Shown piece after piece: positions 4,479 through 10,372 of a stretch of 10,372 nucleotides of DNA. Position 1 is the first letter of the stretch; each line of letters opens with the position of its first letter. Location: assembly GCA_023665325.1 (NCBI GenBank), contig JAMPED010000046.1, positions 1 through 10,372 on the forward strand. The letters run 5' to 3'. The stretch comes from Acetobacter sp. Lineage in GTDB: Bacteria > Pseudomonadota > Alphaproteobacteria > RF32 > CAG-239. Under the pieces are notes generated by a model. The model did not search any database. It was given only the letters and a program-made list of their open reading frames with translations, and was not told where the DNA came from. The translations under genes and the position numbers were made by a program.

Positions 4479-6381
4479 AACTCTATATGATGAAAAGAGT
4501 ATTGAATCTCTTTCTCCATTAGAGTTTACTCGATTAAGACCAGGAGTTTATTGCGGCGATACCACTTATTCTACACAGTTATTAGTAGAAATTGTTTCTA
4601 ACTCTGTAGATGAATTCAGACTTGGGCACGGTAATCTTATCGAAGTATTTATTACCAAAGATAATTATGTAAGAGTTCGAGATTATGGACAAGGATTCCT
4701 TGTTAATGCAATGCGCGATGATGGTAAAAGCGTGCTGGAAGCCGCTTTCTCTGTATTAAACACAAGTGGTAAATATAGAGAAGATGGTACATATGAGGGA
4801 ACTTCTCTTGGTAGCTTTGGTATTGGTTCAAAGATTACTACTTTCTTATCTCATTGGCTTGACGTATTTACTTATAGAGATGGAAAAAGTGAGTTTATCC
4901 ATTTTGAAGAGGGAGAGTTTAAAAGTAGAGATATTAAAGATTCTAATCTTCCCTCTGGTACTTGTGTAGAATGGTGTCCAAGTGAAGAGTTCTTTACTAA
5001 TGTAGAAATAGAGATTAGTAAAATTCGTTCTCTCTTTAAGGTTATCTCGTGCTTATGTCCTGGTTTAACTATTAAGTTAGATTATAAGGGCGAAAAGGAA
5101 GAGTTTGTTTCTAAGAATGGACTTGCTGATTTAGCAAATGAAGCTATTGGGGATAAAGAACTTCTTAATAATCGTTTCGTAATGAATTTTGTAGATGGAA
5201 AGAATAAGATGGATTTCATCTTAACATATACTACTAATTATTCTTCAACCATCGTTCCTTACGTAAATACTGGATTAACCGAGCGTGGCCCTCATATTAC
5301 TCAGATTAAGACAGTTATTACAAGAGAATTTAATAAGTTCTTTAAAGAAAAGAAATGGCTGAAAGAAAAAGAAGAAAATCTTACTGGTGATGACATACAA
5401 GAGGGTATGTATGTTGTATTTAATCTTACGGCTCCAAATGTATCTTATGATGCTCAAGTTAAGAGTACAATTACTAAGATTGAAATGGGAGTCTTTACTT
5501 CTGCCCTTGCCGCAGAATTACAAACTTGGCTTGCGGCACATGAAAAAGATATAAAGATAATTGCCGACAAAGCCATCAATGCTCGTAAGGCTAGAGAGGC
5601 CGCAAAGAAAGCAAGAGACGCAATCCGCGAGAAAGAACAACAAAAGAAAAAAGAGAAAGTTTTAAAGTTTGCATCTAAACTGTCTGACTGTAATAGTTCT
5701 GACCGTAAGAAATGCGAGATTTATATTACCGAGGGTGATAGTGCTACCGGTGGTATCCAGATGGCACGAAATAATGAGTTCCAAGCAGTTATGCCAGTTA
5801 AGGGTAAGATTCTAAATTGTCAAAAAGCAACCTTGGCGCAAATCCAAAAGAATCAAGAAATTATGACTATGATTGACGCTTTTGGATTAACAATAGATTT
5901 GAAGACTATGAAGATTACCTATAAGCCAGAAGACTTGCGGTATGGTAAGATTATTATTATGAGTGATGCTGATGTCGATGGCGCGCATATTAAAAATCTA
6001 TTTTATACCTTTATTTGGTCATTCTGTCCTCAACTAATTCTTGATGGATATGTGTATGCGGGTGTGCCGCCTCTTTATAAAGTTACTCTTGGTGGTAATA
6101 AGGGATATAAATATCTAAAAGATAATGCGGCACTTGAAGAATTCCGTCAAGCTAATGCTGGTAAGAAATATGAAGTTGGTCGCATGAAGGGTCTTGGCGA
6201 AATGGACGATGATGAAGTTGAAGAGACTTTAATGGACCCAGAGAAACGAATCATCAAACTTATCACGGTTGAAGACGTTCAAGCTGCAAATCAGCTATTT
6301 GAAGACTTAATGGGCACGGGAGTTACAGCTCGTAAAGAATATATTAAGATTCATAGTTCTGAAGCGAAAGGAGAAATTTAA
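4447..6381 (+). CDS. gyrB: Type IIA DNA topoisomerase subunit B (GyrB/ParE-like)
   Basis: This 644-residue ATPase subunit pairs with the next gene to form an A2B2 enzyme that passes one DNA duplex through another. The N-terminal GHKL ATPase shows RPGVYCGD (31-38), E48 and N52 in VEIVSNSVDE, RDYGQGF and the GSFGIGSK lid motif. The transducer domain follows, then a Lys/Arg-rich helix (about 376-415). The Toprim domain has YITEGDSATGG with E429, and MSDADVDGAHI with metal ligands D507, D509 and D511. The end carries MKGLGEMDDDEVEETLMDPE, as in this family. Length matches short bacterial GyrB and ParE, without the insertion of the E. coli enzyme. GGAGG (4433-4437) lies 9 bases before the ATG. The stop overlaps the start of subunit A by one base (TAATG). 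No UAG is present. GyrB versus ParE cannot be settled from this subunit. Confidence 0.95.
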   Translation: MSVIKNSQTDKTLYDEKSIESLSPLEFTRLRPGVYCGDTTYSTQLLVEIVSNSVDEFRLGHGNLIEVFITKDNYVRVRDYGQGFLVNAMRDDGKSVLEAAFSVLNTSGKYREDGTYEGTSLGSFGIGSKITTFLSHWLDVFTYRDGKSEFIHFEEGEFKSRDIKDSNLPSGTCVEWCPSEEFFTNVEIEISKIRSLFKVISCLCPGLTIKLDYKGEKEEFVSKNGLADLANEAIGDKELLNNRFVMNFVDGKNKMDFILTYTTNYSSTIVPYVNTGLTERGPHITQIKTVITREFNKFFKEKKWLKEKEENLTGDDIQEGMYVVFNLTAPNVSYDAQVKSTITKIEMGVFTSALAAELQTWLAAHEKDIKIIADKAINARKAREAAKKARDAIREKEQQKKKEKVLKFASKLSDCNSSDRKKCEIYITEGDSATGGIQMARNNEFQAVMPVKGKILNCQKATLAQIQKNQEIMTMIDAFGLTIDLKTMKITYKPEDLRYGKIIIMSDADVDGAHIKNLFYTFIWSFCPQLILDGYVYAGVPPLYKVTLGGNKGYKYLKDNAALEEFRQANAGKKYEVGRMKGLGEMDDDEVEETLMDPEKRIIKLITVEDVQAANQLFEDLMGTGVTARKEYIKIHSSEAKGEI

Positions 6382-8708
6382 TGAAAACAAGTGATTTAAC
6401 TCAAGAACTTGGAGTAAATTTCATTGAGTATGCTGTTGAAGTTAATACAGACCGTGCCATTCCCGATGCTAAAAGTGGACTAAAACCCGTCGCTAAGAGA
6501 ATCCTTTGGGGCGCATATAATATGGGTGCGCTATCTTCTAAACCTCATATTAAGAGTGCAACAGTAGTGGGAGAAGTAATGGGTAAATTCCATCCACATG
6601 GAGATACTTCTATCTATCAAGCTATGGCACGCTTGGCACAAGATTGGGTTATGCGTTATCCATTGATTGATTGGCATGGTAATAAAGGTAATATTATTGG
6701 CGCTGGACCTTCGGCAGATAGATACACAGAGGCGCGATTGGCGAAATTATCTGAAGATGGTATGTTGGCCAATATTAAGAAAAAGAATGTTGAATTTGGC
6801 TTAAATTTCTCTGATGCTCTTGATGAACCCGATACGTTACCAGCCATCTTCCCAAACTTACTTTGTAATCCTAATACTGGTATTGGAGTAGCAATGGCTT
6901 GTAACTGGGCGCCGCATAATCTCGGAGAAGTGGCACAAGCTATCTTTGACTATATAGATGGTAAAGAACCGATGCTTCCTGGCCCAGATTTTCCGACTGG
7001 TGGGGTAATCATCAATAAGAATGATATTCCTCAGATTATGCGGACTGGCAGAGGTAGTGTTAAAATTCGCGGCAAATATAGGGTGGAAAAGAACAAGTTA
7101 ATTTTTTATGAAATCCCATACGGGACAACGATTCAAGATTTACTTGAAAATATTGCCGCAGCGTGTGATGAAAAATTAGTTGAAGGTGTTGTAAGAATTT
7201 ATGATGATAGTAATAAAAAGAGTGGAGTAAAGTTAGTTGTCGAATGTGAAAAGACCGCGGAGCCTGATGTGATTGCTCAGAGGTTATTTAATCATACTAA
7301 TCTTCAAAATTCTTTTTCTTACAATCAAGTCGCTCTTGTTAATAAGACACCAACCGAACTTTCTTTAAAAGATTGCATCAAGATTTATCTTGAACACAAT
7401 ACAAGCTGTCTAATTAAAGAAGTTGCTTTTGATTTAAAGAAAGCTAAAGATAGACTACATATTGTAGAGGGTCTATTAGTTGCTTTAAGTAATATTGATG
7501 ATGTCATCCACATTATAAGAGAAGCTAATGACCCTGAAATTGAATTGATGAAGAAGTATGGACTTAGTGAAGTTCAGACTTTCGCAATTCTTGATATGAA
7601 GCTTAGTAGACTACGCAAGTTGGAAAAGACAAAGCTTGAAGATGAAAAAGAAGATTTAGAATCTAAGATTAAGTCTTATACTGATTTATTAAATTCTACC
7701 GAGTTGCAGTTACGTACAATTAAAGAGAGATTGCAAAATTTAGTGAATAAATATGGCGATGCTCGTCGTACGGATTTAGCACAAATTGCAATCACAAAGG
7801 AAGAGAAGGAAAAGGTTGAGATTATTCCAGAGGATTGTGTAGTAGTGATTACTCAATCAAACCTTATCAAAAGAATTCCTACTAAATCTTTCCGCACTCA
7901 AAAGAGGAATTCTACTGGTATAAAAAATGGAGACGATATTGTAGCTTATATGGTAAGAACTAACACCTTAGATAATTTAATGGTGTTCTCTTCTGCTGGC
8001 AAGATGTATAGATTGCTAGTAGATAACATTCCAGAAGGTACTAATGTATCAAGAGGGGTAAGTCTTAGTACTTTAGTGAAATTCAGTGAGAATGAAACCG
8101 GTATGGCCTATTCTTCTTTAAAGCATGATACTTCTGCTAAGTTTGTTTTCTTTGCTACAAAAAATGGACTAACTAAAAAAGTACCACTAGATGAGTATCG
8201 TAGCACTAAAAAGAGCACTGGAATTATTGCACTTACTCTTCGAGAAGGAGACAAACTCGCCGCAGTCACATTTATTGAGAATGAGGAAATGCTTTTAATA
8301 ACAAAAGGCGGTATGAGCATTAGATTTGCAACTAAGGATATGCCTATTTCTTCTCGTACTGCTCAAGGAGTTAAAGGTATTGCCTTAAGAGACGGCGATG
8401 AAGTTATTACTTGTTTACCAATTCATAAAAAAAGTGATAACTTAGCTCTAATTGCGGCAACAGGTATTGGTAAGAAAGTATCTTTGAGCGAATTTACTGC
8501 TCAGAACCGCGGTGGTAGAGGACTTATTTGTTATAAGGATGAAATCGCTGGAGCTGCTCTAGTAGATGACGATGACTCTCTATTGATTAGTGGAGATAAA
8601 ACTTCAATTAAGATTGATGCAAAGGAATTGCCTTTATTGAATAGGGCTGCTCAAGGTAATGCAGTTATAAAAAATAATACGAAAGTTGTTTCGGTGGTGA
8701 AGATATGA
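6381..8708 (+). CDS. gyrA: Type IIA DNA topoisomerase subunit A (GyrA/ParC-like)
   Basis: This 775-residue subunit cuts and rejoins DNA. The catalytic Tyr is Y115, next to R114 in ADRYTEARL, after the winged-helix motif KFHPHGDTSIYQAM (69-82). Tower and coiled-coil regions extend to about 480. The C-terminal half of the remaining sequence reads as six beta-pinwheel blades (about 483-775). The gyrase-specific GyrA box (QRRGGKG-like) normally lies in blade 1. There the sequence is the degenerate QKRNSTG (507-513), while a better match, QNRGGRG (708-714), lies in blade 5. This leaves open whether it supercoils like gyrase or decatenates like topoisomerase IV. In the quinolone-contact region, the positions equivalent to E. 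coli Ser83 and Asp87 are T76 and Q80. AAAGGAG (6367-6373) lies 7 bases before the ATG. The TGA overlaps the next start by 4 bases. Confidence 0.94.
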   Translation: MKTSDLTQELGVNFIEYAVEVNTDRAIPDAKSGLKPVAKRILWGAYNMGALSSKPHIKSATVVGEVMGKFHPHGDTSIYQAMARLAQDWVMRYPLIDWHGNKGNIIGAGPSADRYTEARLAKLSEDGMLANIKKKNVEFGLNFSDALDEPDTLPAIFPNLLCNPNTGIGVAMACNWAPHNLGEVAQAIFDYIDGKEPMLPGPDFPTGGVIINKNDIPQIMRTGRGSVKIRGKYRVEKNKLIFYEIPYGTTIQDLLENIAAACDEKLVEGVVRIYDDSNKKSGVKLVVECEKTAEPDVIAQRLFNHTNLQNSFSYNQVALVNKTPTELSLKDCIKIYLEHNTSCLIKEVAFDLKKAKDRLHIVEGLLVALSNIDDVIHIIREANDPEIELMKKYGLSEVQTFAILDMKLSRLRKLEKTKLEDEKEDLESKIKSYTDLLNSTELQLRTIKERLQNLVNKYGDARRTDLAQIAITKEEKEKVEIIPEDCVVVITQSNLIKRIPTKSFRTQKRNSTGIKNGDDIVAYMVRTNTLDNLMVFSSAGKMYRLLVDNIPEGTNVSRGVSLSTLVKFSENETGMAYSSLKHDTSAKFVFFATKNGLTKKVPLDEYRSTKKSTGIIALTLREGDKLAAVTFIENEEMLLITKGGMSIRFATKDMPISSRTAQGVKGIALRDGDEVITCLPIHKKSDNLALIAATGIGKKVSLSEFTAQNRGGRGLICYKDEIAGAALVDDDDSLLISGDKTSIKIDAKELPLLNRAAQGNAVIKNNTKVVSVVKI

Positions 8709-8926
8709 CATTTTTTGTAAAAGGGGATAATGGGGTTATGTTAGAATGTAACCCCATTACCATAAATGATGGAGATACCCTTAGAGTTACTATAAGTAAT
8801 GAATATAATTTAGATGAATCCTGTGAAGCATATGAGCAAATCTGCAAGTTATTTCCAAAGAATAAGATTGTTGGCTTATTTAGTGGCATGACCTTGGTGA
8901 AAGAACAGGAGGAAGTAGATGGCTGA
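8705..8926 (+). CDS. Small 73-aa protein, unknown function
   Basis: The gene begins in the ATGA overlap with topoisomerase subunit A and ends with TGA 8 bases inside the ligase gene, so it is packed as a coupled operon member. The 73 residues are acidic, with a likely beta-rich first half (GDTLRVTISNEY) and a helix around CEAYEQICKLF. There is no membrane segment or known motif. The ribosome site is weak (GGTGGTGA, 8693-8700), which fits coupling to the upstream gene. The start of the gene contains a perfect 11-bp inverted repeat (8728-8759). The ligase ribosome site lies at its end. I do not recognise a family. Confidence 0.7.
   Translation: MTFFVKGDNGVMLECNPITINDGDTLRVTISNEYNLDESCEAYEQICKLFPKNKIVGLFSGMTLVKEQEEVDG
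8728..8759 (+). repeat. Perfect 11-bp hairpin near the start of the 73-aa gene
   Basis: TAATGGGGTTA (8728-8738) pairs fully with TAACCCCATTA (8749-8759) around a 10-base loop. No T run follows, so it is not a standard terminator. Lying inside a coding region shortly after a gene boundary, it could be an RNase processing or mRNA-stability element, or an operator. Its role is unproven. Confidence 0.55.
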
Positions 8927-10007
8927 TTTATATCCAGAAGCTAAAATGATTGAAGCTATGAAAATTTGGAAACTCCCCTCTGGTAAAGAGGGGATGTTTT
9001 CCGAGATTTGCGCTAGCGGTGAATATTTTGCGGAAGAAAAGATAGATGGATACTTTTATGAATATGAATCAACAGATAATTATCAGTATCTCTTTAGTCG
9101 TAACACTTCTACAACCACAGGATTGCTTTCAGAAAAGTCTGCAAACGTGCCTCATCTTATGGACGCCCTATCTGCTTTACCTCCAAATACTATTATTATA
9201 GGAGAAGTATATGTACCAGGCGGCACTTCTAAGACTGTAACTTCTATTATGGGATGCCTACCAGAACTTGCTATCAAGAGACAAAAAGATAATCCTGTTC
9301 ATTACTATCTTCATGATATTATATATTATGATGGAGTTAATTTGATTGAAGTCGCGGCGGAGAGAAGATATAAAATTCTTAAAGCTGTATGGTGTAAACA
9401 TGGCCTATCCAAATATAATTTCTTACGGCTTGCTGAAGCTTTTGATGTAGATATCGAAGCTCGGTTAGCAAGAATCTTGGAAAATGGTGGAGAAGGTGTT
9501 GTTCTAAGAAAAAAGAATCTTCCTTACTATCCAGGTAAGCGTCCCGCTTGGTCTACTATTAAAATGAAACAAATGGATACTATTGATTTAGTATGTATTG
9601 GTTTTTGTGACGCAACAAAAGAATATGCGGGTAAAGAGATAGAAACTTGGACTTATTGGGAGGACAATGAAGGGAATAAGTTAGGTGGATTATACTATCC
9701 TACTTATTTAACTGGAGAATGTAAACCTGTTACAAAACCTTATTATCTTGGATGGAAAACTGCTATGCGAGTTGGTGCGTATAATGATAAAGGCAAATTA
9801 TATGAGATTGGCACTGTATCAAGTGGTTTAACCGATGAAGATAGAGAAGGTATGGCTCAGACACCAGAGAAGTATCTAAATAAAGTATTTAATTTTACTT
9901 GTATGAGTTTAGATAAAAAAGAGCATACTTTGCGGCACCCAGTATTCGTCGGTCCACGACCGGATAAGAATCCCGCTGACTGTATCATATCAGAAATTTT
10001 TTCTTGA
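8919..10007 (+). CDS. ATP-dependent DNA ligase
   Basis: This 362-residue enzyme seals nicks in duplex DNA using ATP. The adenylation domain shows motif I EEKIDG with nucleophile K41, motif III IIIGEVYVPG (E96), motif IIIa HYYLHDIIYYDG, motif IV GGEGVVLRKK (E192), and motif V WSTIKMK (K215, K217). A C-terminal OB-like domain follows, with IGTVSSGLTDEDRE and a motif VI-like HPVFVGPRPDKNPADC. Its length is typical of small phage and viral ligases. AGGAGG (8907-8912) lies 6 bases before the ATG, and the start overlaps the previous gene by 8 bases. It is the last gene of the P2 operon and would seal the gaps left after RNase H removes primers. No terminator follows. Its TGA lies inside the -35 box of the next promoter. 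There is no UAG. Confidence 0.93.
   Translation: MADLYPEAKMIEAMKIWKLPSGKEGMFSEICASGEYFAEEKIDGYFYEYESTDNYQYLFSRNTSTTTGLLSEKSANVPHLMDALSALPPNTIIIGEVYVPGGTSKTVTSIMGCLPELAIKRQKDNPVHYYLHDIIYYDGVNLIEVAAERRYKILKAVWCKHGLSKYNFLRLAEAFDVDIEARLARILENGGEGVVLRKKNLPYYPGKRPAWSTIKMKQMDTIDLVCIGFCDATKEYAGKEIETWTYWEDNEGNKLGGLYYPTYLTGECKPVTKPYYLGWKTAMRVGAYNDKGKLYEIGTVSSGLTDEDREGMAQTPEKYLNKVFNFTCMSLDKKEHTLRHPVFVGPRPDKNPADCIISEIFS
8974..8994 (+). repeat. 8-bp G+C-rich hairpin near the start of the ligase gene
   Basis: TCCCCTCT (8974-8981) pairs with AGAGGGGA (8987-8994) around a 5-base loop. TGTTTTCC follows, a weak T tract. Strong G+C stems are rare in this A+T-rich window, and a second one lies 215 bases upstream, also soon after a gene start. 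It may act as a pause or processing site, or it may be chance in coding sequence. Confidence 0.4.
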
Positions 10008-10032
10008 CCTTTAAAAAAAAATATTCTATAAT
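10004..10032 (+). promoter_or_regulatory. Promoter P3, -35 box overlapping the ligase stop codon
   Basis: TTGACC (10004-10009), a 17-base A+T-rich spacer and TATAAT (10027-10032) make a near-consensus promoter without an extended -10. The ligase TGA (10005-10007) lies within the -35 box. The predicted start near 10039 gives a leader of about 25 bases for the gene at 10065. Confidence 0.8.
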
Positions 10033-10064
10033 ATATATGTAATCAAGAGAAATGAGAGATTCTG

Positions 10065-10259
10065 ATGACTAAAAAACAAATGCGGAAATTGGCGCAAGAG
10101 ATTGCGACGCAAAATAAAGCATACGAAACAGCTAAGACTCAGGAAGAGCAAGCTGCTGCTGAACAACGTATTTTCTCAATTACAAAGCAAGTTTTAAGTC
10201 TGCCGCATGGCTTAGAAATTCTGGGTGAAATTGATTCTCTTGTCCAGACACTTCTTTGA
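10065..10259 (+). CDS. Small 64-aa helical protein, unknown function
   Basis: This gene encodes 64 residues rich in Gln, Glu, Ala and Lys (MTKKQMRKLAQEIATQNKAY onwards), probably two or three amphipathic helices and perhaps a coiled coil. It has no membrane segment or known motif. The ribosome site before the ATG is poor (GAGAG, 10054-10058). It has its own strong promoter (P3) and is followed by another (P4), so it is a one-gene unit. The TGA lies inside the -35 box of P4. No UAG is present, although Gln is frequent and always CAA or CAG here. I do not recognise the family. Confidence 0.75.
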   Translation: MTKKQMRKLAQEIATQNKAYETAKTQEEQAAAEQRIFSITKQVLSLPHGLEILGEIDSLVQTLL

Positions 10260-10284
10260 CATAATTGAAAAAATAAAGTATAAT
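10256..10284 (+). promoter_or_regulatory. Promoter P4, consensus -35 overlapping the preceding stop codon
   Basis: A perfect TTGACA (10256-10261), a 17-base spacer and TATAAT (10279-10284) form the best consensus promoter of the window. The TGA of the 64-aa gene (10257-10259) lies inside the -35 box, as at P3. The gene at 10317 follows after a leader of about 25 bases. Confidence 0.85.
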
Positions 10285-10316
10285 AAACTTACAAAAATTT
10301 AAGGAGACGATTTATT

Positions 10317-10372
10317 ATGGCAATGAAACCCAACAATCTTATGGTATTTAATTATCTCAAGGAGAATCCTGA
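10317..10372 (+). CDS. 5' end of a gene cut by the window edge, possibly a DNA-binding protein
   Basis: ATG at 10317, with AAGGAG (10301-10306) 10 bases upstream and promoter P4 before that, opens a frame that stays open to the window end. The 18 visible residues start MAMKPNNLMVFNYLKENP. This pattern of a short polar start then a helix ending in KENP recalls the first helix of small winged-helix DNA-binding proteins, but 18 residues are too few to assign it. A second ATG two codons in is a possible start. That a gene starts here is well supported; its function is not. Confidence 0.75.
   Translation, partial: MAMKPNNLMVFNYLKENP

Noticed and set aside
4265..4519. Antisense and alternate-frame ORFs, such as the 84-aa frame on the - strand here and similar ones at 432-620, 1826-2035, 3007-3228, 5275-5457, 6656-6847, 8108-8320 and 8665-8889
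   Set aside because: All lie within well-supported + strand genes, lack good ribosome sites, and read as shadows of coding sequence.
1..10372. CRISPR arrays, insertion sequences, integrase or attachment sites
   Set aside because: No regularly spaced repeats, transposase or recombinase motifs, or paired terminal repeats were seen.

Overview
The window looks like part of a tailed-phage or prophage genome whose host is probably a low-GC Gram-positive bacterium (Bacillota). The signs are strong A+T bias, AGGAGG-type ribosome binding sites, Gram-positive style promoters (TTGC/TTGACA boxes, 17-bp spacer, TATAAT), dense genes that are all on the + strand, a cell-wall lysis cassette, and a phage replication and topology gene set. 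No host-type housekeeping locus is visible.

The main feature is an altered genetic code. Three genes (a 77-aa membrane protein at 186-419, the endolysin at 1756-3282, RNase HI at 3821-4315) are continuous only if TAG is read as an amino acid. In each case the frame continues past TAG into sequence of the same domain, no TAA or TGA interrupts it, and the gene ends with TAA. The eleven complete genes end with six TAA and five TGA, and none with TAG. This fits UAG reassignment as known in some gut phages (translation table 15, UAG = Gln). The amino acid cannot be proven here, and no suppressor tRNA is visible in this window.

Layout. Positions 1-67 may hold the tail of an upstream gene. Unit 1 (promoter 70-98) carries the UAG-containing membrane protein and a PIN-PhoH ATPase, and ends at a strong terminator hairpin (1701-1731). 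Unit 2 is the lysis cassette. It holds a four-part endolysin (lysozyme, amidase, SH3b, SLH-like wall-binding domain) with two UAG codons and two internal Shine-Dalgarno/ATG pairs at domain boundaries, then a two-helix putative holin and a terminator (3629-3670). Unit 3 (promoter 3684-3712) is a tightly overlapping operon: RNase HI with UAG at codon 12, a 56-aa protein, type IIA topoisomerase subunits B and A, a 73-aa protein and an ATP-dependent DNA ligase. Two short units follow. Their promoters place the -35 box on the stop codon of the preceding gene: a 64-aa helical protein (10065-10259), and the start of a further gene at 10317 that runs off the window.

Together the genes suggest replication support (primer removal, supercoiling or decatenation, nick sealing, RNA/ATPase functions) next to lysis. 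All four sense UAG codons fall in the first gene of each multigene unit. That raises the testable idea that UAG decoding gates expression of the units, including lysis. The only stretch longer than 100 bases without a gene, apart from the 118-base leader at 68-185, is 3620-3820; it is filled by a terminator, a promoter and a leader hairpin.
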